DNA from: an uncultured Eubacteriales bacterium
GTDB lineage: Bacteria > Bacillota > Clostridia > Lachnospirales > Lachnospiraceae
Length of the DNA: 64,000 nucleotides
Reading direction: 5' to 3'
Assembly: GCA_900548855.1 (NCBI GenBank)
Contig: URMF01000001.1
Location: 124,001 to 188,000 of the forward strand
This document shows, piece by piece, positions 54,460 to 61,572 of this stretch. Both the position numbers and the translations under genes were made by a program. Below the pieces are notes generated by a model. That model saw nothing but the letters and a program-made list of their open reading frames with translations, did not search any database and was not told the origin of the DNA. Position 1 is the stretch's first letter, and every line of letters starts with the position of its first letter.

Positions 54460-55449
54460 TTACACCCCATTTTCATCCATACTCTTCATAAGCTGAAATA
54501 TCAGTTCCTTATATTCTTCCACCACCCAGACTGGTGCCGTTATTTTTACCCTGCCGCCAAGTCCGGCAACCCACCCAAAAAACTGGTTACTTACCATCAC
54601 CTCCGCAGTCACAGTGAAATGTTCATCATCTACCGGATGCATCCACACAGCTTTTCCAAAGCGGTCAATCACAACCCCTGCCAGTCCCCGGTCTGCCAGC
54701 AGCGTCACAGCTTCCCGCCTCCCTTGAAACATCCCAAAGGTGGAAACAGAACAAGAGGACAATTTCAATTGTTCAAACAGTTCCCTTCCCATCCTGGGCT
54801 TCTCTCTGACCATAATCTGCCGCATTTTATCTACCCGGAAATGCTTTAACTGTTTTGCCTCCTCATCATAGCCCACCATGTAGTATTTCTCATCCTCCCA
54901 AATCATAATCCAAGGTGAAATCACATATTCCTTTCCGTTATGCTTTATCTGCATTTCCTTTTTCATATTCCAGTTCCAGTACGTAAATGTAATCTGACAG
55001 TTTCGCTGTATTCCCTCAAAAACAGCATCCACATTGTAATAGATGCTTTCATTCATGGTTTTTGCGCGGTTTTTTATATATATCTGGCGTCTCAACCTGT
55101 CACTGTCATGACGGCTTAACAGCTTTCCAAGCTTGGAAATAAGCTCTTCCGATTTTTTTGCTGTAATAAATTTAGATGCCTGCACTGCATCAGCTAAGAG
55201 CTTTAGCTCCGGCAATTCAAACTGTCTGCTGGCAAGATATGCACCCTGCCTTGTTCTAACAATATCAAAACCAAACTCCGCCAGTTCCTCGAGATACCGA
55301 TAAACCGCTTTCCGCTCGCAACCGACACCATACTGTGCCATCCGTTTTGAAATCCGGGATGCAGACATTGGATGCGCCTCGTCTGTTTCTTCCCACAGCA
55401 CCTTTATGATATATAATATTCGTACGACACGTTTTTCTTCTCTCTCCAC
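54460..55449 (-). CDS. WYL-domain transcriptional regulator (YafY/DeoR-like)
   Basis: A 329-residue regulator. The N-terminus has a winged helix-turn-helix (residues about 8-65; SASRISKRMAQYGVGCERKAVYRYLEELAEFGFDI region) and the C-terminal two-thirds carry a WYL domain (about 140-225; KEYVISPWIMIWEDEKYYMVGYDEE). WYL regulators sense small ligands or nucleic acids. The start is a GTG with a GGGAGG site. It lies immediately upstream of glpK, so it may regulate glycerol use or itself; this is inferred from position only. Confidence 0.88.
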   Translation of the reverse strand: MEREEKRVVRILYIIKVLWEETDEAHPMSASRISKRMAQYGVGCERKAVYRYLEELAEFGFDIVRTRQGAYLASRQFELPELKLLADAVQASKFITAKKSEELISKLGKLLSRHDSDRLRRQIYIKNRAKTMNESIYYNVDAVFEGIQRNCQITFTYWNWNMKKEMQIKHNGKEYVISPWIMIWEDEKYYMVGYDEEAKQLKHFRVDKMRQIMVREKPRMGRELFEQLKLSSCSVSTFGMFQGRREAVTLLADRGLAGVVIDRFGKAVWMHPVDDEHFTVTAEVMVSNQFFGWVAGLGGRVKITAPVWVVEEYKELIFQLMKSMDENGV

Positions 55450-55570
55450 AAAACCTCCCTGGATTTTCTATCTATCATATCCTCACAGCAGAAATCAAAG
55501 ACCCTCCCGGCAGTCTCCAAATGTCTGCAAGCAGCCACTTGACTCGTTGCTCGCAGGAATAAATCTCCCA

Positions 55571-56728
55571 CTATATATAACTCTGGTCAATATGTACCAC
55601 TGCATAATAATTCCCTTCTAAATCCTGTACCAATTCTTCAATCTTATCCTTAACCTGCCCCGCACTCATTTTTAAATCATAGGGTACCACTGCATCAAAT
55701 ATCAGATTGGTATGGGTATTTCCTGTCACCATACGGAAATCATGAATTGTCATTCTGTCATCAATTAGTTTTACCTGTCCGGCTACCAAATTCTTCATTC
55801 TGGCAACCTCCTCATTATCCATCTCAATGGGGTCCATATGAATCACTGCTTCGCAAACCAGCTTTTCATTTAACTCCCGCTCAATCCGGTCAATTAAATC
55901 ATGTATCTCAAAAATATCATGGTCTCCCGGAACCTCTGCATGCAGCGAAATCATGCGCCTTCCCGGACCGTAATCATGCACTACCAGGTCATGGATTCCC
56001 TGAATCAGCTCATGTGACATCACAATCTGTTCAATCTGTTCTACAAATTCCTTATCTGGAGCCAATCCCATGAGCGGGTCAAGGGTTTCCTTCGCTGCAC
56101 GAATCCCTGCATACAAAATAAACACTGCTACCAGCACACCGCACACTCCATCAATATTTATACCTGCAAACCGCATAACAAGCATGGCAAGCAGCACAAC
56201 TGTTGTGGCAACCGAATCGGACAGCGAATCAATTGCTGTCGCCTCCATGGCGGCAGAACCAATTTTTTTGCCTACAGAGTGGTTATAAAATGCCATATAA
56301 ACCTTTACTGCAATGGAAAACAGTAAAATCACCACGGTCAGTGTACTGGTATCCACCGGCTCCGGATGGATAATTTTGTCCACAGAGCTTCTAAGCAGTT
56401 CAAATCCCATCAATAAAATCGCAATTGATACCACAAATCCCGAAATATACTCAAACCGTCCATGTCCAAAAGGATGATCCGGATCCGGCTTCTTTCCCGC
56501 AAAAAGAAAGCCCGCCAAAGTAACGAAGGAAGAACCGGCGTCTGACAGATTATTAAATGCATCTGCCGTAATTGCAACGGAACCACTGATAATTCCTGCA
56601 AAATATTTTCCTGCAAATAAAAATACATTTAACAAAATTCCCACGATACTGCAAAGGGTTCCATATGCCTTACGCTTAGCAGACCCTTCCTTCCCTTTTA
56701 TAAATATGCCAGATAATATTGTTATCAT
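55571..56728 (-). CDS. Cation diffusion facilitator transporter
   Basis: A 385-residue zinc/iron/manganese exporter of the CDF family. Six membrane segments occupy about residues 20-210. The site residues are visible in ITADAFNNLSDAGSS (segment II) and ATAIDSLSDSVATT (segment V), with PDHPFGHGRFEYIS after segment II. The cytosolic C-terminal domain includes IHDLVVHDYGPGRRMISLHAEVP. The length is greater than the minimal 300-residue members because of a longer C-terminal tail. The start ATG has a GGAAGGG site. Confidence 0.93.
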   Translation of the reverse strand: MITILSGIFIKGKEGSAKRKAYGTLCSIVGILLNVFLFAGKYFAGIISGSVAITADAFNNLSDAGSSFVTLAGFLFAGKKPDPDHPFGHGRFEYISGFVVSIAILLMGFELLRSSVDKIIHPEPVDTSTLTVVILLFSIAVKVYMAFYNHSVGKKIGSAAMEATAIDSLSDSVATTVVLLAMLVMRFAGINIDGVCGVLVAVFILYAGIRAAKETLDPLMGLAPDKEFVEQIEQIVMSHELIQGIHDLVVHDYGPGRRMISLHAEVPGDHDIFEIHDLIDRIERELNEKLVCEAVIHMDPIEMDNEEVARMKNLVAGQVKLIDDRMTIHDFRMVTGNTHTNLIFDAVVPYDLKMSAGQVKDKIEELVQDLEGNYYAVVHIDQSYI

Positions 56729-56797
56729 TTTATCATCCCTTCCCCATTTTATATAGAAGTTCTACTCTTATCTTATGCCACTGACAGGAAAAAGCTG

Positions 56798-57538
56798 CTA
56801 ACATCCCAGCTGACTTTTACTATCATTCAGTGCCGCATCCTCCATCACATGCTCCAGCTCCGGAATCTTTTCACCGTATTTGCGCATGTAGGCAATCTCC
56901 AACAGCTCATCTGCAATTCTTGCATTTTTTGGCAATAACGGTCCGTGGGAATAGGTTGCAAAAACATTCTTATAGCGCGCTCCCTCTGTTCCGTCCTCTC
57001 CGTTGTTGCCATAGCCTTTGATAATCTTCCCCATAGGCTTTACCCCATCCCCCAGCCAGGTTTGCCCATTATGATTTTCAAACCCGACAATCGGAAATGT
57101 CTCCCCGTTGTCTCTGGCATATTCATAGACAAAATTGCCAATCATACGCTTATCTGAGGCTGTGGTGTATACATCGATTCCTCCAAGAAAATCTACCCTT
57201 GTACCATCTGCTGCCTCATAATACCTTCCCAGCATCTGGTAGCCGCCGCAAATACCCAGTATAACCGTTCCCTTTTCAATCTCATTTTTCAGCCATTCCG
57301 CCTTATAAGTAAATAAATCCTTTACCAAAAGCTCCTGCTCAAAATCCTGCCCACCGCCGATAAAGATTATGTCATATTGTTCATCCGGATTTACTTCACC
57401 AAAGGATAATCTTGTCACCTCTGAATCAATTCCACGCCATGCCAGCCGCTTTTCCATGGTCCGGATGTTACCATTATCTCCATAAAGGTTTAATATATCA
57501 TAGTATAAATGACAAATGTGTAAGCTTGTATTACCCAT
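56798..57538 (-). CDS. gatD: Lipid II isoglutaminyl synthase, glutaminase subunit GatD
   Basis: GatD supplies ammonia to MurT for amidating the D-glutamate of lipid II. The roughly 246-residue class I glutamine amidotransferase has its nucleophile in GICGGYQMLG and catalytic His in ATYSHGPLLPKN. The start MGNTSLHICHLYYDILNLYG at 57538 has an AAGGAG site; the longer frame adds 18 basic codons and lacks one. It follows murT, separated by a strong hairpin. The pair is usual in Firmicutes. Confidence 0.93.
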   Translation of the reverse strand: MGNTSLHICHLYYDILNLYGDNGNIRTMEKRLAWRGIDSEVTRLSFGEVNPDEQYDIIFIGGGQDFEQELLVKDLFTYKAEWLKNEIEKGTVILGICGGYQMLGRYYEAADGTRVDFLGGIDVYTTASDKRMIGNFVYEYARDNGETFPIVGFENHNGQTWLGDGVKPMGKIIKGYGNNGEDGTEGARYKNVFATYSHGPLLPKNARIADELLEIAYMRKYGEKIPELEHVMEDAALNDSKSQLGC

Positions 57539-57639
57539 TTTTCTCTCCTTTTTATATTTTAGTCTGGTCGCGTACCTTCTCACTAATTTCACTACCGTTC
57601 AATAAGTGTTCAGGCATCGGTCGCGGGCTTTCGCCCTAT

Positions 57640-57704
57640 GTCAGGAAAAATAGACAGACTGCCTTTTGTGCAAGCACAACGTCAGCCTGTCTATTTTCCC
57701 TGAC
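57640..57704. repeat. Long hairpin between murT and gatD
   Basis: Two 22-base arms (57640-57661 and 57683-57704) are complementary at 20 of 22 positions. The loop holds a second palindrome, TTGTGCAAGCACAA (57666-57679). The outer hairpin begins 8 bases after the murT stop. It is not followed by a T-run. A REP-like element or an attenuator is possible. Confidence 0.65.
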
Positions 57705-57711
57705 GCACTGC

Positions 57712-59094
57712 TCATTGCTCTCGCGAATATTTCTTAAGGGGGACAAATTCGCTCAGCTTGTCCCGGAATTCCAACATACAAGTATAGGAAAGCACCAGAA
57801 ATGTCTGCTCACCGGACTGCTCTAACTGTGTAATCAAAGTCTTATAATCCTTTTCCACACTGAACTTATCCGTATCAAAATCCGCATATTTTAAACGAAG
57901 CTGCATATCATAAGCACGCTTTCCGGTAAAATAGAAATGCTTCGCCCCCGCTGCCGCTTCGGTCAGACGTTCAAATTCCACATCATAAATCCATGAGATG
58001 TCCTTGCCGTCTGCATAGTTATCATTGAGACCAAACACAATATTCCCTGCTGGCTGCTGCTGAATCAGAAACTGCAGCACCTCGTTAAAACCTGCCGGAT
58101 TCTTTACCAGAACCATATTCAGGGAGCTGTTTCCCAGCTGTACCTGCTCCATCCGTCCAAAATGAGTGGTCAGGCTTCCAAGCACAGAAGCAATCTTATC
58201 CTCCGGCAGTCCAATCAAATGTGCCACAGCAGTGGCTGCCAGTGCATTATACAGATTATAGCCGCCTGGCAGCATAACCTCTGCCTGCAGCTTCTTTCCG
58301 AAAACCTCCATCTCAACTACTTCTGAGCCATCTCTCCACTCGCATACCCTTGTCAGCGCCACATCCGGTGTCTGCCGTTTATAACCACATTTTTCACAGT
58401 AAAAACCGCCCAGGTGGCCAAAGGTATGGTAATGATATTGATATTTGGTCTTGCAGTGAATACAGTAAACCGCATCCGAAATATCAGAAGAGGTTCCTTC
58501 ATACAAAGGACCGTTCACGCCAAAATAATAGATTCCACTATTCGATAAATCCTTTAAAGAAGTGGTCAGGGAACAGTCTGCATTCAGTACCAGCTTCACA
58601 TCAGGCAGCTGCTCCAGCCCTGCACGAATCTTATTAACGGTGGTCAGCACCTCACCATACCGGTCTAACTGGTCCCGGAATACATTGGTCACAACTGCCG
58701 TCACATCCAAATCTCCAAAATGCTCTACTATGGATTTGAGAGCGGCTTCGTCACACTCCAGCAGGGCATAGTCGGTCTTTCCCCTGCCGCCAAGAGTGGC
58801 AGCTCCAACAAAAGCAGACACAATCCCTCCTAACAGGTTCGCTCCCGCATCATTGCAAAACACCGTATTGCCGTTGGCTTCAATCATATCCCTTATCACA
58901 TGGCAGGTGGTTGTCTTACCGTTCGTTCCTGTCACACAGATAATCTTCATGTCTTTCGCCAGATGTCCCAAAATATCCGGACAGATTTTCAAAACCACCT
59001 TTCCCGGCAATGAAGTCCCACCACTCCCTGCTAATTTTAAAATCTTTGTTGTAAACTTGCCAGCCCACACTGCTGCAGTTGCTCTAACACTCAT
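57712..59094 (-). CDS. murT: Lipid II isoglutaminyl synthase, ligase subunit MurT
   Basis: MurT is a Mur-ligase-like ATPase that, with GatD, converts the second-position D-glutamate of lipid II to D-isoglutamine. The roughly 460-residue protein has the ATP loop ICVTGTNGKTTTCHVI, the central ALLECDEAAL and VVTNVFRDQLDRYGE, and a Cys4 zinc ribbon inserted in the middle domain (YCIHCKTKYQYH ... FYCEKCGYKRQ), a MurT mark. The ATG at 59094 has an AAGGAGAAC site. The last codons run directly up to the long hairpin. Confidence 0.94.
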   Translation of the reverse strand: MSVRATAAVWAGKFTTKILKLAGSGGTSLPGKVVLKICPDILGHLAKDMKIICVTGTNGKTTTCHVIRDMIEANGNTVFCNDAGANLLGGIVSAFVGAATLGGRGKTDYALLECDEAALKSIVEHFGDLDVTAVVTNVFRDQLDRYGEVLTTVNKIRAGLEQLPDVKLVLNADCSLTTSLKDLSNSGIYYFGVNGPLYEGTSSDISDAVYCIHCKTKYQYHYHTFGHLGGFYCEKCGYKRQTPDVALTRVCEWRDGSEVVEMEVFGKKLQAEVMLPGGYNLYNALAATAVAHLIGLPEDKIASVLGSLTTHFGRMEQVQLGNSSLNMVLVKNPAGFNEVLQFLIQQQPAGNIVFGLNDNYADGKDISWIYDVEFERLTEAAAGAKHFYFTGKRAYDMQLRLKYADFDTDKFSVEKDYKTLITQLEQSGEQTFLVLSYTCMLEFRDKLSEFVPLKKYSREQ

Positions 59095-59264
59095 GTTGTT
59101 CTCCTTATCCACTGCCATTCGTCAAAAAATATTCCTGACATGCTGCATATCCTCTATTGCACTTTGCAAGAAAGTAAAATTGTTTTTATTATATTCTACT
59201 TTATCCATATTTTCAATATATAATCGTTCAAATAATAATTGTTTTATGAACAATCCTAAATAAA

Positions 59265-59349
59265 CTCAAAAATGGTTCACTGAACCATTTTCTCATATGC
59301 TTGGCAACTCAAAAAAGGTCCACTGGACCTTTTTCTCATATACTTGCAA
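59265..59349. repeat. Tandem repeat of a hairpin with compensatory changes
   Basis: Two units of 43 and 42 bases (59265-59307 and 59308-59349) are direct repeats. Each contains a perfect stem with loop ACT: TGGTTC/GAACCA in unit 1 and AGGTCC/GGACCT in unit 2, both flanked by A- and T-runs. The changes in one arm are matched in the other, so base pairing has been preserved. Confidence 0.75.
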
Positions 59350-59350
59350 C

Positions 59351-59391
59351 AAAAAGCTATTCCCTATCAACAATAGAGAATAGCTCTTTTA
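59351..59391 (-). terminator. Terminator after the mutarotase gene
   Basis: AGCTATTCTCTAT and ATAGGGAATAGCT on the minus strand form a stem with one mismatch, followed by TTTTTG. It lies 6 bases after the stop of the mutarotase gene. Confidence 0.8.
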
Positions 59392-59396
59392 TCTGG

Positions 59397-60272
59397 TTAT
59401 ACGACCTGTATCTCAAATGCTGCTTCAAAATTCGCATGGGGTTCAAGGCTGTTACCATACTCTCTCTCTTCCAATGTCCCTGTGAACGTCTCACTGTCAC
59501 ACCGTCCATACCACGGCTCAATACAGACAAACGGCGCATTTTTCTTTGCCGGGGACCATAGTCCAAATAACGGCGCATCAAAAGTTACCGTAAGATATGG
59601 TTTCCCATCCGGCTTACAGAGAGAAATCCTATGCGCCTGACCACCTTCCACCACCAGGGCATCTTCATCAAATAGTCCCTCTGTTATCTGCATTTTTCCC
59701 CCGTTCGTTGCGAGAATATTATCCTGCTTATACACCAATCCGTTTTCACTAAGCTTGGAATAGAACAAATTTTTATCGGAGTCAAATTCAATATAATAGT
59801 CTGTCTGCCTGCCCTCACCGTCCAAAGGACACATAAATGCCGGATGTCCGCCAATGGAAAAGTACATCTGCTTTTCATCCTCATTTATCACCTTCCAGAT
59901 AACCTTTACCGTATTATCCGTTAACACATATCCGATTTCCAGTGTAAATGCAAAGGGATATTTTTCATAGGTTGTATCATCAGAGTTTAGAGAAAACCAA
60001 GCCTGCCTTCCATCATTGGACACAAGGGAGAATTCCATATCCCTGGCAAATCCATGCTGTCCCATGGCATATGCTTTATCTCCATATAAAAATTCCTTGT
60101 TCTTCAAGCTGCCCACAAAGGGAAATAGAACCGGAGCGCTCCGCTTCCAAAATCTCTCATCTGCGTTCCACATATATTCCACTCCGGTTTCTTTTTTCAC
60201 TATACTGCAAAGCTCTGCTCCAAAGTGGTTAATGGTTACTTTCAATTTGTCATTTTCCAATACTGCCTGCAT
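59397..60272 (-). CDS. Aldose 1-epimerase family protein (mutarotase)
   Basis: A 291-residue galactose-mutarotase-like protein. It carries the family patterns LCSIVKKETGVEYMWNAD, MGQHGFARDMEF (first conserved His), FSIGGHPAFMCPL (second conserved His) and FVCIEPWYGRCDS (catalytic Glu). The LacX-like subfamily is the nearest fit. It interconverts sugar anomers; the sugar is not determined. The start ATG has an AGGAGGG site. It lies far from galE. Confidence 0.88.
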   Translation of the reverse strand: MQAVLENDKLKVTINHFGAELCSIVKKETGVEYMWNADERFWKRSAPVLFPFVGSLKNKEFLYGDKAYAMGQHGFARDMEFSLVSNDGRQAWFSLNSDDTTYEKYPFAFTLEIGYVLTDNTVKVIWKVINEDEKQMYFSIGGHPAFMCPLDGEGRQTDYYIEFDSDKNLFYSKLSENGLVYKQDNILATNGGKMQITEGLFDEDALVVEGGQAHRISLCKPDGKPYLTVTFDAPLFGLWSPAKKNAPFVCIEPWYGRCDSETFTGTLEEREYGNSLEPHANFEAAFEIQVV

Positions 60273-60319
60273 ACAAGCTCCCTCCTGCTCTTACTAACTG
60301 CAATAGAAAACATATTCCT

Positions 60320-61198
60320 TTACTTGCTATATTCTGCCTTCAGACCATTTAAATTCTCATAAGGAACAGTAAATTGAAGCGTGCCCTCTGCATAGGCTGC
60401 CAATGTATCGGTATTTGCAATAAAAGTAATTCCCTCTTCATCCAAATACCATAAATCATCCTGTAAAATATCATTCAGATAGTCCTCGTATCCCGGCATT
60501 AGGCGGTTTTTATACGCATCCGATTCACAAAGGGACAACACATACTCCTTTGCAGCTGCCAGGAAGCTCTCTTTGTCCTCCGCAATATCGTCCAAAGTCA
60601 GTCTTGCTCCGGTGCGAGTATCAAAATTCAATCCGCTTACATAGGTATTGCCGTGAACACCTCCTAAATTGGAATAGTTACTCCTCTCAAAGGAAATAAT
60701 TCTGCCATCGGCTCTTTTATCCGTATACTTTACTTCATTCGCATAAGGCACTATTACCTCTCCTGTGCCTTCCGTGAAATACGCCTTTGCCTCTGTCTCA
60801 AGCTCATCTCCCCTGATGTAAAATGCCTCTTCATCACTATCAAATTCCTGCTTAATTGCCGCGGCTGCATCCTCATTTCCCTCCACCGTTACCGTTGGTC
60901 TCTGATAAAAAGCCGATACGATGATGGTTCCATCCTCAAGGGTTCTATCATTTGGCAGAGCCTCATAGGAAATTATAACACGGTTTTCCGTACTCTCTTC
61001 CTCTGTGCTCTCCATATCCTCCGTTTTCTCTTCCTGGGTCTCGGAAGAACTCTCCTCACTGTCAGATTCCGTATCTTCTACAGCTTCTGTCGTAACCTCG
61101 CTGTCCGGTTCCTGCTCCGGCTGAGTCTGATTACTGGTACAGCCTGTTACCCCTGCGGCTAAAAATGCCACTAAAATTAATGCTGCTTTCTTCTTCAT
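60320..61198 (-). CDS. Lipoprotein with DUF4163/DUF3298 (RsiV-like extracellular) domains
   Basis: A 292-residue lipoprotein. The lipobox VTGC gives Cys20, followed by a very acidic Ser/Thr/Glu linker to about residue 75. The remainder (NGDEEAFYIRGDELETE-like and SNLGGVHGNTYVSGLNFDTRTGARLTLDDI) fits the extracellular DUF4163 plus DUF3298 arrangement seen in the anti-sigma factor RsiV and related proteins. There is no cytosolic or membrane-spanning anti-sigma part, so it is a surface-displayed relative of unknown role. The start ATG has a GAGAGG site. Confidence 0.82.
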   Translation of the reverse strand: MKKKAALILVAFLAAGVTGCTSNQTQPEQEPDSEVTTEAVEDTESDSEESSSETQEEKTEDMESTEEESTENRVIISYEALPNDRTLEDGTIIVSAFYQRPTVTVEGNEDAAAAIKQEFDSDEEAFYIRGDELETEAKAYFTEGTGEVIVPYANEVKYTDKRADGRIISFERSNYSNLGGVHGNTYVSGLNFDTRTGARLTLDDIAEDKESFLAAAKEYVLSLCESDAYKNRLMPGYEDYLNDILQDDLWYLDEEGITFIANTDTLAAYAEGTLQFTVPYENLNGLKAEYSK

Positions 61199-61227
61199 TG
61201 TACTTCCTCTCTTCTAACTCTAATATA

Positions 61228-61488
61228 TAGGTAATTGCAAAACTCCTTATTTCTAAAACCTAGTTGTACAATATAGACAATATCATAAGCAAGGTGCTTT
61301 GGAGCCGCCGGTGCTTAGCGAGGTTTTTTCAAGGTTAGCACCGTTGCGAGCGACAAGCAGCGCAATGCCTGTATACTTGGCGAAACGAAGTTGAGCCTAG
61401 TAGAAAGGTATGCACAGCGGCGTGCCTGCGTTGATTTGTCTATATTATACAACGAATGTCTGAAAAACTTAAGTTTCGCAATTACCTA
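61228..61488. mobile_element. MITE-like foldback element
   Basis: This 261-base gene-free element has inverted ends. TAGGTAATTGC (61228-61238) and GCAATTACCTA (61478-61488) are perfect. The match extends inward, ending in a second block, GTTGTACAATATAGACAA (61263-61280) against TTGTCTATATTATACAAC (61436-61453), so arms of about 55 bases pair with some mismatches. The 150-base centre is much more GC-rich than the flanks. A TA dinucleotide at each end could be a target duplication of the IS630/mariner type. No coding frame is present. Confidence 0.6.
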
Positions 61489-61572
61489 AACTATATTATA
61501 TCCTTCCAGACACAGCTTTATTTTATCATATGTGCAGTAAATATTCAATTTTAAAGTGAATGTCATCGACAA

